DNA from: Pomphorhynchus laevis | Lineage: Eukaryota > Acanthocephala > Palaeacanthocephala > Echinorhynchida > Pomphorhynchidae | DNA: 64,000 nucleotides | Reading direction: 5' to 3' | NCBI GenBank assembly: GCA_012934845.2 | Contig: WNNJ02002563.1 | Coordinates: 1-64,000 of the forward strand | Part shown: positions 36,331 through 48,020 of the stretch, one piece after another | Numbering within the stretch: position 1 is the first letter of the stretch | How the letters are laid out: each line of letters starts with the position of its first letter | Translations under genes and position numbers: made by a program | Notes under the pieces: generated by a model | The model's input: the letters and a program-made list of their open reading frames with translations, nothing else | What the model was told of the DNA's origin: nothing | Database searches by the model: none

Positions 36331-36570
36331 ATTTTAAATAATTGATAATGATCCATTATTGATAAAGAATTATTGAAGCTGGATCAAAGAAAAGAGGAAA
36401 TTTTTTATTGATATTTCGCTAACCTCTGTTAACATCTTCAGAGAATTAAAAAATTTTCATCTTCTGGTAATTTTCTGAAAATTCTAACAGAGGTTAGCGA
36501 AATATCAATAAACAAATTCCTCTTTTCTTTGATCCAGCTCTAATAATTCTTAAAAAATTCTATTGTAGAC
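36331..36570. mobile_element. Foldback element FB, copy 1
   Basis: Two arms of about 95 bp in inverted orientation around a short centre. Outward from the centre each arm reads (T)CTGAAGA-type start, GCTAACAGAGGTTAGCGAAA, TATCAATAAA, then a CCTCTTTTCTTTGATCCAGC stretch and TCAATAATTCTT. Each arm thus carries the CTGANGA, stem, GAAA motif seen at PLE 3' ends. No coding capacity. Three relatives are at 46437-46720, 48398-48625 and 52378-52695. Confidence 0.85.
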
Positions 36571-37030
36571 TTGAATTCATGTCTTTCTTCGTATTAATTA
36601 TAGGCATAATATTAAAAAAGTTTTCGTTATTATCGCAAGATTTCAACACACAGTGTCATTTTCAAGCAAACAGTAAAAACAAAAAATACCACTATTTATA
36701 CCAGCGAATACAAAAGAAATATAATAAGTCATATTATCCTGTGACGTCGGTGCTTATTAAAAAGAAAAAATTTCATGTGATATGCTAGTTATTGGAAGTT
36801 TTAGCTACCAATTCGACTTATTTTCACCCATTGGATTAGATTGGTTAGCGATGCAGATTACTTCTTTAATGAGTTTTCGTGATAAGTCGTTTTCATAACA
36901 AATACTTTCTATACTGCCACAATTAATATCGTGATCTGTATCCATATCATGATTACATATAGCTGAACTCGTGTCTCCTCGTATTAGACAGTATTTATAT
37001 TGTTTTATACTCATACAAAATGTGTGAGAC
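36571..37030. other. AT-rich intron, nothing recognised
   Basis: Two short incidental frames (36579-36788 on +, 36805-37014 on -) without similarity. Confidence 0.4.
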
Positions 37031-37078
37031 GTCTTACCTCAAACCCAGTTTCTATTCTGATTGAAGAACTCGGGAAGA

Positions 37079-37132
37079 CTCAACAGCATAAACTGACTCT
37101 ATGCCGTTTCGACTTTTAAGTCTCATCAGTAC
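37079..37132 (-). ncRNA. Hammerhead-ribozyme-like core
   Basis: On the minus strand: CTGATGA (37129-37123), a 4-bp stem GACT/AGTC closed by TAAA (37122-37111), GAAA (37110-37107), then a 7-bp stem CGGCATA/TATGCTG with one G-U pair around a 9-nt loop (37106-37084), followed by TT so that the cleavage triplet would be GUU. These are the catalytic core, stem II and stem III of a hammerhead in the right order and with canonical spacing. Stem I is not evident: the flanks CAACCCGTA and GAGTCTTCCCG do not pair well. It is therefore either a decayed ribozyme or one that needs another partner. Confidence 0.5.
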
Positions 37133-37965
37133 GGGTTGCTGCACAGCTGGATTATAGTGCATCACCCCTAGTACTCTTTATGTCCTTATATGATCTCATA
37201 ACGAAGTCATCATAAGATATAATCACAGGACTGGCTTCGACGAGTAATTTTTACAGCATTTTCTCAGAATAACATCTGACAAATTAACCTTATGACTCAT
37301 GGAAAAGTAAGCCATAATGGATACTGTGGGTTAAAAACTTGCAATAATAAAGGAAAATTTTTCATATCATATCTAAAAAACCATCATTAACTAATATTAA
37401 AAATTCTATAAATTATTTCATTAAGGAACTTTGTAAAGGAAGCTTAAGTTCATAATAGGTCGGGAATATATTATTTTGTAACAAATTCGTAATATTTTTA
37501 GAATTTGCTGCGTAAAAGTATTTATTTATTGCGTGTGGAAGTCTACGCTTCAAATTGTTTACTATTAAAAGTTTGATAAACAAATTGTGTATTAATTTGA
37601 TTTTTTAATTATATATTATTTAAATGGACCGTATCAGCAAATAAATCAACATCAATTAATGTTTTGTTTGAATTTAGAATATTAATTTGATTTGTTTTCA
37701 ATTCTTGTAAATGTGTTTTAGCCTGCACATGTTTTAATGAATGTTTTAAATTGAGTTTTTATAGTTGTAATTCAACAAGAACTAAATTTCGCCATGTACC
37801 GAAACGATATTAGAGAAATAATAATTTAGTCTTGTATTTCGTCTTTTCTATTGTCTTTTGTATAATTTTTCATAATTATAACTTTTATAACTTTAAAAAA
37901 GTATACAAATACTTTTAAAATTAATTCATTTGATGACCATTTGTATATAATTGCTCATTTTCTAG
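37133..37965. other. AT-rich intron, nothing recognised
   Basis: No exon or element seen before the acceptor at 37965. Confidence 0.4.
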
Positions 37966-38086
37966 CTTTACTTACATGAGCACTCATTCCTCAATTCAAC
38001 TTCAACCAGACCCGTTTAATCGCGCTAACCAAACCAGCTGGGTAAAAATGTACTCGGGATATCCGTACATATTTGGAATAGATCCA
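37966..38086 (+). CDS. ATP6V0A: V-ATPase subunit a exon (lumenal loop ending in FGIDP)
   Basis: Encodes (D)FTYMSTHSSIQLQPDPF, then NRANQTSWVKMYSGYPYIF and GIDP. The family reads variable lumenal loop, then PYPFGIDP. The sequence ANQTS gives one N-glycosylation sequon in this lumenal loop, as is common in the family. The acceptor is TTTTCTAG at 37965 and the donor CCA/GTAAGA, phase 0. The exon ends about 120 bp before the 3' end of the minus-strand Penelope-like element. Confidence 0.95.
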
Positions 38087-38203
38087 GTAAGAGTAATTCA
38101 AAATTTGATTTCATGATAGTATTTACTTAAATTAATCGGCTTGTGTCGATATATATATTTCCAGTTTTCCTTATTTAATTTCAACTATATATATTTATTT
38201 ATT

Positions 38204-40930
38204 TAATATGTTGTAGAATTACCAGCAAAAACCAACTGTTTTTAAGAACGTTTCGCTTATTACATTGAGCTTCATCAGCTATACAACAATCTTAAAACAC
38301 AGTACAAACATTAGCACAAGTCTTACAATTAGTGTTCCTAAAAATAAAATAAATATATAGATAATCATGTTAAATCTCTCCAAGCAAAACAGTGATCCGT
38401 ATTAATGTTTGGAGTAATATCAGTTGAAATTTGTCCAATAAGGTTCATTTCTTTATGTTTTCTTCTTATATTATCATTAGATAAGGAAATAATATTATAA
38501 TCAAAAACATCATCTTTATTATGATCTAATGAATGAATCACAGCAGCATCTGTTGGCCGTTTTGCCTTAATATCGGCTCGTCTGTTGCATAATCTGCTGC
38601 TTAGACTACGACCAGATTCACCAACATATTGCGCCGGGCATTCACGACATGTAGCTAAATAGACAATACCTTCAGTTGCACAATTACTGGTTGATTTAAT
38701 TTTATACTTTAGATTTGTTAAATTGCTTTGATAATAATTCGATTCTTTCATAGTTAAACAGCATTTGCATCTATTTCTTAAACATTTCTTTTTGCCACCT
38801 TCTTCTATCATCGTGTTTTTGTTTAAGACAGAGCTAACTAAGCAATGCTTTATTGAATTTCCTGTTTTATAATACACAGAGAGTACTCTAAATGTATCAC
38901 ACTTGAAATTCTTGCTAGCTCCTTTCGTAAGATTGTCAATTTCGTGCTTTACATTGGATAAAGTAGGAGCATAGTTAATTCCAATGAATCCTGAACAAAT
39001 ATTTAATTTTTGTTCCCTGGTATTATTCTCCGTATTTCGTGCAATATTAATTTGATGAAATATCATTCGTTTTTTATAACCTCTATTAACTAAGTGATCA
39101 GCCAATGCTCGTAAATGTAATTCACGATCTATTGATCTGCTACATATTTTAATTATTCGGCGTGCCTCGTTAATGATCATATTCCGCTTGATATGCATTG
39201 GATGAGCACTACGCGCATGGATATATGTCGGTTTTCAATGATGGTTTTCGGTATAAATGTGTTTGTATGTTGCCTTGATCATCTCGATTAATAGTAATAT
39301 CAAGGAAATTCACTCGAATTCCTTCCTTTACAACAAACTCTAAACTCCATGATTCAATTCGTTCATAAGTTTATCTGAATAATATCTTTTCCGAAACACT
39401 ACAAATATGTCATCAATGTATCGACAATACATAATCGGACTTATCTCTAAACCATCAAGTATATTTTGTTCATATAATTCGAGATACAAAATTGCATAGA
39501 CTGGCGCCACCGCAGTCCCCATCGCTGTTCCGTGTAGTTGTCTATAAAGACTTCCATTAAATTCAAAGACGTTATTTTCTAGGACAACTCTTAGTGCATC
39601 TTCGACAAATGCTTTCTTATTATCAGGCCACTTTGCTTTATCCATATAATACTTAATAGCAGATATACCTTTATTGTGTGGGATTGAGGTATAAAGCGAA
39701 ACTACATCGATTGTTGCCATTACATGATTCTTTAATATAAGATGCTTATTTAGTCGAAAACGCCCTAAAAAATTCTCGCTGCTAGATAGACGGGATGGTA
39801 CATATTTCAGCAGAGGCTCTAGTTCCTTATGTAATAGCTTACTAATCTTTTCCGTTTCCATCCCAATGTTACTCACTATTGGTCTACCTAAACATGGATT
39901 TGTCTGTTTATGAGTCTTAGGAAGCATGCAGAAACGTCCAACTTTCGGGTTATCTTGCATCAGTTGTTCTAAATCGAACATTGTAAATACGACGATGAAA
40001 CATGTTTTTCAAGCATTGCTCTCATCGATTTTGACATGGGTATTATATTTTCATCACATTTTTCATAATTATGACTATTTAACTGCCTCTCGCCTTCTTC
40101 TATATACTTATCAGTAGGCCATATGACAATTTCACCACTTTTATTGGCCTTCTTAAATACTACGTCTTTCATATTTTTAAGTTCTTTTAAAGAGTTAGTA
40201 AATTTTCGATCAATGTTCGAATTTGCAATTTCACTTGGAAGTAATGTTCCAAATTTTGAGAACAATTCATTGCCAACAAAATTACTTGCCCGCTTTTGAT
40301 TCGAAATATTATGTTCGTCTGTATGTAATGGTTTGCACATCAGTGGTACTGAACGTAATGTTTTAATTCGATCAGGACGGTTAAACTCTCGTGGAGTAAT
40401 ATTAAAATTTAATCCCATCGACAAAACATCCAGTTGATTATTTGTAAATTTCTTATTACTGAGATTTGTTACTAAATCATAATTTTTAGTATAGGGAGGA
40501 TATTTAAACTTTGTACTACATCGAGTGCGTCTATTGGCAAAATAATGAAAATTTTCTAGTTCGGAAATTGAAACATGTCTACCCACCAAAACGCTTGCTT
40601 TTTTAGCCTTTATTGCCATAAATTTTTTATATGTATACTGATCAAATACAAAATTGCAGCTCACGTTCTTAACACGATTATAAAACTTAAATGTGACAAG
40701 TATCAATGCAATTTCTGCCTTTTTAAGAATGTTTCGTAGAATTATATCAGTTTTTGAATAACACCATTTTTGAGCGACATTAGGACTAATGCAGAGACTT
40801 TTTTTATACACAAACCTTTAGGAACCACACCGTATGTATAGAAAAATGCTAGAAAATGTACATGTGCATAGATTGATGCTTGTTTGGAAGATGAAAGGAT
40901 CCTCACACGGATCATTGATATATTTGAATC
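38204..40930 (-). mobile_element. Penelope-like element, long copy A (RT plus GIY-YIG endonuclease)
   Basis: Minus strand. N-terminal part 40811-39969 (280-residue frame). RT 39981-39340 with FCMLPKTHK, GRPIVSN, ATIDVVSLYTSIP, GTAMGTAVAPVYA and YCRYIDDIFVVF. Linker and endonuclease 39198-38365 with HPMHIKRNMIINEARR, a Cys cluster CLRNRCKCC, and GIVYLATCRECPAQYVGESG plus the RSLSSRL helix (GIY-YIG nuclease). A PLE of this kind moves by target-primed reverse transcription. It looks nearly whole with only a few breaks and is recent, because its last 1055 bp are almost identical to copy B. The 3' end carries the hammerhead-like motif (about 38246-38279). Its 5' end meets copy B head to head. Confidence 0.92.
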
Positions 40931-40934
40931 GTCA

Positions 40935-41989
40935 TATTTATACCGAAAACCATCATGAAAACCGACATATATCCATGCGCGTAGTGCTCATCCAATGCAT
41001 ATCAAGCGGAATATGATCATTAACGAGGCACGCCGAATAATTAAAATATGTAGCAGATCAATAGATCGTGAATTACATTTACGAGCATTGGCTGATCACT
41101 TAGTTAATAGAGGTTATAAAAAACGAATGATATTTCATCAAATTAATATTGCACGAAATACGGAGAATAATACCAGGGAACAAAAATTAAATATTTGTTC
41201 AGGATTCATTGGAATTAACTATGCTCCTACTTTATCCAATGTAAAGCACGAAATTGACAATCTTACGAAAGGAGCTAGCAAGAATTTCAAGTGTGATACA
41301 TTTAGAGTACTCTCTGTGTATTATAAAACAGGAAATTCAATAAAGCATTGCTTAGTTAGCTCTGTCTTAAACAAAAACACGATGATAGAAGAAGGTGGCA
41401 AAAAGAAATGTTTAAGAAATAGATGCAAATGCTGTTTAACTATGAAAGAATCGAATTATTATCAAAGCAATTTAACAAATCTAAAGTATAAAATTAAATC
41501 AACCAGTAATTGTGCAACTGAAGGTATTGTCTATTTAGCTACATGTCGTGAATGCCCGGCGCAATATGTTGGTGAATCTGGTCGTAGTCTAAGCAGCAGA
41601 TTATGCAACAGACGAGCCGATATTAAGGCAAAACGGCCAACAGATGCTGCTGTGATTCATTCATTAGATCATAATAAAGATGATGTTTTTGATTATAATA
41701 TTATTTCCTTATCTAATGATAAGATAAGAAGAAAACATAAAGAAATGAACCTTATTGGACAAATTTCAACTGATATTACTCCAAACATTAATACGGATCA
41801 CTGTTTTGCTTGGAGAGATTTAACATGATTATCTATATATTTATTTTATTTTTAGGAACACTAATTGTAAGACTTGTGCTAATGTTTGTACTGTGTTTTA
41901 AGATTGTTGTATAGCTGATGAAGCTCAATGTAATAAGCGAAACGTTCTTAAAAACAGTTGGTTTTTGCTGGTAATTCTACAACATATTA
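40935..41989 (+). mobile_element. Penelope-like element, 5'-truncated copy B (endonuclease part)
   Basis: Mirror image of 38204-39258: the same linker and GIY-YIG endonuclease frame (40995-41828, 277 residues, one residue different from copy A: DNIRR against DKIRR) and the same 3' untranslated part up to CTACAACATATTA. Homology to copy A starts at ATTTATACCGAAAACC, after the RT, and stops exactly at the 3' terminus. The hammerhead-like motif is at 41915-41942: CTGATGA, one extra A, stem GCT/AGC, GAAACG. Beyond 41989 comes TA-rich sequence. Confidence 0.92.
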
Positions 41990-41999
41990 TATATATATA

Positions 42000-42131
42000 T
42001 CTCGGAGTGATACATTAGACTGATGGAGCTGATGATCAAAGTCAAGTTATTTAGCAGAACACATAGATTTACACTCAATCGTAGCCAATTATGGCTCCTT
42101 GACCACAGTTACAAGCGATTTTTCGCACTAT

Positions 42132-42217
<86 letters not shown>

Positions 42218-42640
42218 CACATATATATTTATATATATAGTTATATACTAAATGTTGTTGCTTGATAGACTGGACTTCGATTCACGACTTTCAATCGCCA
42301 TGTTACTTCATGGTTATTATATATATTATAATAAAAATGAAATTATTATATATATAATCATTTCATTTTATATATATATAATTTATATCGTAACAATTTG
42401 TTACATTTACTACTTAATGTTAATAGAAACAAATCGTGTAAAAATATAGGTTGTATATTGTTTGTTGAAAGTTCATCAATTTCATTTTGTTACATAAGCT
42501 AGATAATAATGTTATAATTTTCTTACCGAAATATAAATTGTTTTTAATAAATTTTTTCCTAGTCCTAAAATAGAATGTTACTTTATATTAATTCGAATAT
42601 TTTATGTTAATCATCCTCTAAAGTTCCAAACAGTTATTAG
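42000..42640. repeat. (TA)n microsatellite and surrounding AT-rich sequence
   Basis: A nearly pure (TA)n tract of about 40 units at 42134-42213, followed by interrupted TATATA sequence to about 42400. The open frames here (IYIYIY repeats) come from the microsatellite and are not genes. Confidence 0.93.
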
Positions 42641-43080
42641 TATTAAGTACATATATCATCAATATATCGAAATATATTTTATATATTTTAGTAATATAAA
42701 TATAAAACTTTTATATTTCATACCTTTATATTTTTTTGATTTATTTTTACACAGTTATGAACAAATTCATATTCTATAAAGCTTAAAAACAAGTCAGCTA
42801 TAATTGGGCTACTATTACCACCCATTGGAACACCTTTTACTTGTCTAAATATAGATGTCCCTACCTTTAAATAATTTTGATTTATTAAAATATTTAAGGA
42901 TTCTAATAATTCAAAGTTATCCATATATTTATATTTACTTGATTGTTTAATTTTTGTTAGATATGCGTTTTAGTTATTATAGCATTTCTCGAATATAATA
43001 TTAATTTGTTTTTCTAATTTATCATTAGTATCTAACGTTTCTTTAATATCTGCTAAATCTAGATTTGTATAAAGCGCACA
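42640..43080 (-). mobile_element. RT element N fragment (RT part)
   Basis: The minus-strand frame 42924-42718 reads LLESLNILINQNYLKVGTSI, then FRQVKGVPMGGNSSPIIADL and FLSFIEYEFVHN. It is the best-preserved view of this family's PMGG block. Only this part of the RT is present. Confidence 0.75.
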
Positions 43081-43700
43081 AATCAGCTAACTGAGTAATT
43101 ATATTTAAAAATAATAAATAAAAAATCTAATTAAAATATCAAATATTAAATTTAACATATATTAAATATTGTTCCAATTCTTAACATTTCATTTTTTAAT
43201 GTATTATATTTTATAATATATGGTATGCATGAATGCTCATGCAAAAATACGTTTCTTGTAAATTTAAATATATCATCTTTTAGATATAAATTTAAAGTAG
43301 TTTTAATTGATGTTAATTTAATGTTTATATCTAGATATACATCTTATTTTTTATCAATATTTGTTTGAGTAAGAATGACGCTACATGGATAAATTTGTTC
43401 ACTTATTAAATAAAAATTATTAGGGTTAAATACACATATATCATTAATGTGCCGAAACATATACTTCATATCTTTTATAGTTAAGATTTATTTTTTAGAA
43501 CAGTTATAAACAAATTCATATTCTATAAAGCTTAAAAACAAGTCAGCTATAATTGGTCTACTATTACAACTCATTGAAACATATTTTATTTGTCTAAATA
43601 TAGATGCTACTGTTAAATAATTTATAGTCCCTACTTTTAAATAATTTTGATCAAAATATTTAAGGATTCTATTAATTCAATTTTATTCATAAATATTTAA
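43081..43700 (-). mobile_element. RT element N fragment (RT palm and C-terminal part)
   Basis: Begins at the 3' side with AATCAGCTAACTGAG (43081). Minus strand upstream gives FLHEHSCIPYII, FNLYLKDDIFKF, KKDVYLDINIKLTSI, FYLISEQIYPCSVI and, near 43680-43520, the NYLKVGTSI/SPIIADLF region again. It is a separate copy from 42640-43080, with internal duplication near 43610. Confidence 0.65.
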
Positions 43701-43779
43701 TTTTATATAAAATATCAGCAATCAACTGCTTAATTGTTAAATATATGAATCAAAGTATTATTTGATTAATACTTTAATC

Positions 43780-45450
43780 AAATAATAGATGGAGGAACGA
43801 TCCATGGATATATGGGTTTGTTGCGACATAAACCACGATGTGGTCCAATAAGCAGCCGTGGACAGCTAGCGGGTGTATTATGATGGTGGTGGATCACTTT
43901 TTAGCAACCGGTGTTTCTATAAAGTGCCATATATCGGAATTCGGGCTTATACACTGGCATAGCGAAATGCCCCGCTATCAAAAAAGGATATGTGCTTCCT
44001 TGGGTGTGGCGAACCCTCGTGGTATCCTAGCCTCTATGCAATACCTGAAAATGAAAAATGAAAGTGAAAGTAAAAGCGTCTACAAAAATTGATCAATCCT
44101 CAAATACTAATTCAAAGGATCAGCAGACTTGTTTTCTCGGATTCCGAAGCCGGGGTCTGTGTTATATCCGCATTGCTACCATCAATGCTAGGAATCTTCT
44201 CTAAGAGTCCTACCATCAATGCTAGGACTCTTCTCTAAGAGTCCTAGCATTGATGGACTTCTCTCGATATTTGTTGCATCTCTGAATGCCGATTACCTTT
44301 TACTAATAAATCATACATCAATGTTTCAAATGAAAATTATAGTTATACAATGTGCCACTCTTGCCCTACTGACAACTCTGGTCGAAACGGGATGGCAATT
44401 ATCATTCGTACTAGTTTAGCTGACCATCTAACCGTTTGGCAACCAACATCTGACAGACTAGCCTTAATTCGTCTAAAAGGGAAGAATGCGAACTGGACCA
44501 TATTGAGTGTGTATGCTCCCACGAACTTCACCTGTCAATCGCTAGTAGATACTTTCTTCAACGACCTTGACTTTGCTTTAGGCAGCGTGCCTTCTCAAGA
44601 TTTCCTTGTAGTTGCAGGTGACTTCAATGCGCAACTCCAGTACTCATACTTTACAGTCACTTTTGTGGGTAAACAAGCAATTGGAATACATATATGCCAA
44701 ACATTTATTCAAAAATTAATTCATACTGTTTCAGCATAATATGGCCTAACTCTAAACGTGTTGAACTGAAAAATACTTTCGTTTTGTCATCCTCATTTTG
44801 ATATAAAATTATACGAACAATTGCTTGAACATGTGCACGCCTTTAAATACCTGGGTACGGTAATATCCAACGAATTTAAATGTGATGATAAAATAACCAA
44901 TCGCATTGTAACAGCAAGCAAAAGTTTTCATCGACTAAATAGGGTATGGCGTAATAGAAAGCTATCAATGAAAACTAAAGTTCGAGTTTACACTTCGATA
45001 GTTCGTCCAATTCTGTTGTACGGATCGGAATGCTGGCATGAAAATAAGCACAACCAGAAAAGTAATGTGGATGCAGATTATAAATGGCTTAGGCGGATTG
45101 CAAGAATAAATCCACTGCAACATATACCAAATGACACTGTGCGTAAAAATGCGGTATTGGGGATTTTGTTATTCAAATTATAAAAAAACAGATTACGTTT
45201 TCTTGGACATGTTCTGCGTATGGAAAATGTACGTATTACAAAAATGGTGTTTCTTTCGAGCAATGACGCACACTGGACACGTCCTCGAGGTAGAGCAATA
45301 CAATCCACATTAAAAACATTCGAAAATGATGCGAAGAATATTATATTCGCGATTTAAAATATTGGCTTAAGCAATTCAAACGAAATTGGAGAACTGAATT
45401 GGAGAAGGTTGCTCAATACAGATTTTCAGGGATTTGTGTGACTACATGTT
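43780..45450 (+). mobile_element. LINE (RTE/CR1-like) with endonuclease and RT C-terminus, RT core deleted
   Basis: + strand: a less AT-rich 5' part (43780-44160); endonuclease start RIATINARNLL (44170-44205); an endonuclease block 44350-44640 with GRNGMAIIIRTSLADHL, WTILSVYAPTNFTCQSLVDT and FLVVAGDFNAQL; then after 44640 an abrupt change, and from 44821 the RT C-terminal region VHAFKYLGTVISNEFKCDD, RVWRNRKLSMKTKVRVYTSI and RPILLYGSECW. The whole RT palm region is missing between the two, so an internal deletion has removed at least 1.5 kb. The tail to 45450 is the decayed 3' end. Confidence 0.82.
44213..44256. repeat. Perfect hairpin, 20-bp arms
   Basis: 44213-44232 and 44237-44256 are exact reverse complements around a 4-nt loop. 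Half of the sequence also repeats directly from 44179, so the LINE's endonuclease start was duplicated once in direct and once in inverted orientation. Confidence 0.93.
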
Positions 45451-46171
45451 TAACTGATCTGCTTTATTCTTAATTTTGTTTTTCTTTTCTCGGTTGTAAC
45501 CTACGGCCTGTTAAGGACTTTGGTTTCCATATATATAGCTGACTTATTTTTAAGCTTTATTTAATATGAATTTGTTCATAACTGTTTAAAAATAAATTTA
45601 AATTTTAAAGATATGAAATATATATATTTCAATAAATTGATGATATATGTATTTAAAACTAATAATTTGTATTCAATAAGTGAACAAATTAATTACGGTA
45701 GCATTATTCATAATAAAACTAATATTGATGGTAAAGAATGTATATATCTAGATATTAACATTAAATTAACATCAATTTATATAAATATGAACATTTGTTT
45801 AAAGATGAACATTGAATTGACATTTATTAGAACGATTATTAATTTGTATCGTAAAATGACATATTCAAATGTACAAGAAAAATATTTTTCCATGAGCATT
45901 CATGCTCTTTATATAATATTAAAACTATACATTAAATAACAAACTTTTACGAATTACAATGATATTTAATAATATTATTTTTCTTTAAAATCACTTGAAT
46001 AATTTAATAAATACATATTTTTAATAAAATGCTTTAATTAAAATCATACAGAAAATCATAAAATATAAATCATCAAAGTATTATTAAAAATAAATTTAAA
46101 CTCTAAGTGAAAAATTTATAATGTTGTAAATATTATATTTTTTAAAATAAAATACACTAAGTAATCAAATT

Positions 46172-46275
46172 TCATCAGAGGAAATATTTAATCAGCATAT
46201 ATTTGACCCCGCTGCTGTGTTGCATCGAGGAATAAAGACTTTATCCAATAAAATATCAGTTATCCTAATGACGTC
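46172..46275 (+). ncRNA. Structured block of element N
   Basis: Starts TCATCAGAGGAAATATTTA and contains GACCCCGCTGCTGTGTTGCA TCGAGGAATA. The closing arm is decayed. + orientation, as expected from the neighbouring RT frame. Confidence 0.35.
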
Positions 46276-46436
46276 TTATTTTAATTTTGATATTTCATAT
46301 ATCATTTTATCAATTTATAAAAATTGAATTTTCAAAAAATTATAAGGTCATATTAATCTAACTTATAGAAAATATTGAGATTTAAATATTTGTTTTTATT
46401 TAATTATATTTATAGTAAAAAATTTGGAGGTTTATG

Positions 46437-46720
46437 GAGATTGTAGACATGAGATTTATTGTTTAAAAAACTAAGAATTGTTGTAGCTGAATCAAAGAAA
46501 GGAGGAAAATTTTATTTGATATTTCGATAACCACTGTTAGCAAGCATTTTCAGAAAATTACTAATAATAACAGTAATATTCTGAAGATGCTAACAGAGGT
46601 TAGTGAAATATCAAATAAAATTTTCCTCCATTTGATCGATCTCTAAAAATTCTTTATAAATACTGGATCATTATCAATTATTTAAAATCTTTAAAAATAA
46701 TAGTATTTCAACAATAAATC
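46437..46720. mobile_element. Foldback element FB, copy 2
   Basis: Inverted arms as in copy 1; the right arm reads CTGAAGATGCTAACAGAGGT followed by TAGTGAAATATCAAATAAAA. It has a wider, partly palindromic centre and sits inside an element N copy. Confidence 0.8.
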
Positions 46721-46934
46721 TCGTGTCTATAATGTCCATCAACCTCAAGAAAGTTCACTTTGACACTAAAGCAAATCTTGGTTATGGTACGAAGTACGTA
46801 GTCTCAGCTAACTGATCTGATTGTAGTATTAATTTTCTCTTAATTGCATATATTGAAAACAAAGTGATATCTCAAAATTCACTTTATTATATTTTATGCA
46901 AGATCTAATTAACTATATGATTGATCGATCAATC

Positions 46935-47260
46935 AATCATGTATGCCGATGATCTCATGATTATTTCAAGCGATCTGCACACATCTCATCAAGCTATAAA
47001 TTAGCTCTATGTATCTTTATCAAATTAACAAATACAATATAAGCATAACAAATTCTAAAATTGTCAAATTCATCAAAGGTGGTCATATTTACCTCACCGA
47101 CAAACTACACCTTGATAACCATGCTCTTGATATTTAATAACTATCCATATCTCGGATTTTTCCTCAATATCCCCATTTGATCTCTCTTTATTAGTCAAAC
47201 TTTAGTTGACCAGCTATTCGCTCTCACCTCTGCACTCTGAAAGTCAAACAAGCGTGAATC
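46935..47260 (+). mobile_element. LINE reverse transcriptase fragment
   Basis: The + strand reads MYADDLMIISSDLHTSHQAI, then KLTNTIS, SKIVKFIKGGHIYLTDKLHL DNHALDI and NNYPYLGFFLN in partly shifted frames. This is the palm motif and following region of a non-LTR RT. The sequence to about 47600 may be its C-terminal continuation, but motifs are too worn to assign; the 91-residue minus-strand frame there is not trusted. Confidence 0.58.
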
Positions 47261-47599
47261 CACGCTGAATATCATAACATTTTTGCTTTCATAGAATTCA
47301 ATTGGAAGAATTCGCATTTATCTAAACGTTCGCTTGTCTGAGAGTTTCTTTGCACATCCACCACAACAAATTTTGTAGTATTCGCATCCATTGTCGCGAT
47401 CGTCAAACCCACTGCATTCGGGTTCATTCTTTCCAGCAATGTGCTTCGCTCTTTCAAGTTTTATCATGTTCATACCCATGTACCTTGAAACTTGATCAAA
47501 TTGATCGTATGTATCGATTTTAATCTCAAAATTAAGAGATAATACCACATGCATGACAATTTCCTTTCCCTCTAATTCACTAATCGTAATCATTTTTAT

Positions 47600-47901
47600 T
47601 TCTACTAAAATCCTACATATGATATATTAACAATGCTACGGATTCCTTTTAATCATCTGAATTTTGATTGGTTATTTTGACTACTAATATTATACAAGCT
47701 TTCGTCGAAAGCTTGCACGTTTTGTTTCGGAAATAATTCTCTACTATAATGTTCTTTAACATCACAAAACTATTTATTATAAAGTACAAAATACGAATTC
47801 TCAGTTAACTAATCTGATTGGCCGTATTAATTATCTCTCTAATCGCATATATTGAAAACGAAAATATATCTTAATATTTTACTAATTTTATCCACGTTTA
47901 G
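47600..47901. other. Intron with an element-N-like terminus
   Basis: AATACGAATTCTCAGTTAAC TAATCTGATT at 47788-47818 resembles the element N terminus on the + strand. Nothing else recognised before the exon at 47902. Confidence 0.4.
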
Positions 47902-48020
47902 ATCTGGGCGATGTCACTAAACAAAATTACATATCTGAATTCACTTAAAATGAAATTATCAATAATAATTGGTGTAGTTCAAATGATATTGGGTCTGTTT
48001 CTACATTTGAGTAACATACT
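47902..48020 (+). CDS. ATP6V0A: V-ATPase subunit a exon (IW..NKITYLNSLKMKLS)
   Basis: Encodes IWAMSLNKITYLNSLKMKLS, then IIIGVVQMILGLFLHLSNI. It matches the family's [20 protein letters not shown] and VILGIVHMLFGVSLSLFNHI, which forms the third membrane helix region. The acceptor is CGTTTAG and the donor ACT/GTAAGT. The two leftover bases are completed to leucine at 49837. A 9.8-kb intron full of PLE and LINE copies lies before it. Confidence 0.97.

Larger units (their letters stand above)
45540..46830 (+). mobile_element. RT element N copy on the + strand, split by a foldback element
   Basis: + strand: GACTTATTTTTAAGC...AATTTGTTCATAACTG (FLSFIEYEFVHNC region, 45540-45590), then a frame 45613-45939 with NLYSISEQINYGSIIHNKTN, then KECIYLDINIKLTSI. 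The 3' region includes the structured block (46172-46275) and TTTATGAATTG-like words, and after the foldback copy at 46437-46720 it ends with ACGTAGTCTCAGCTAACTGA at about 46798. Insertion of the foldback element into an older element N copy is the simplest reading. Confidence 0.65.

Noticed and set aside
42023-42265. Frame with IYIYIY repeats
   Set aside because: Translation of a (TA)n microsatellite.
47318-47593. Cys-rich minus-strand frame (ECSGFDDRDNGCEYYKICCGGC)
   Set aside because: It overlaps the probable C-terminal continuation of a + strand LINE RT fragment and has no recognisable domain, start context or transcript support.
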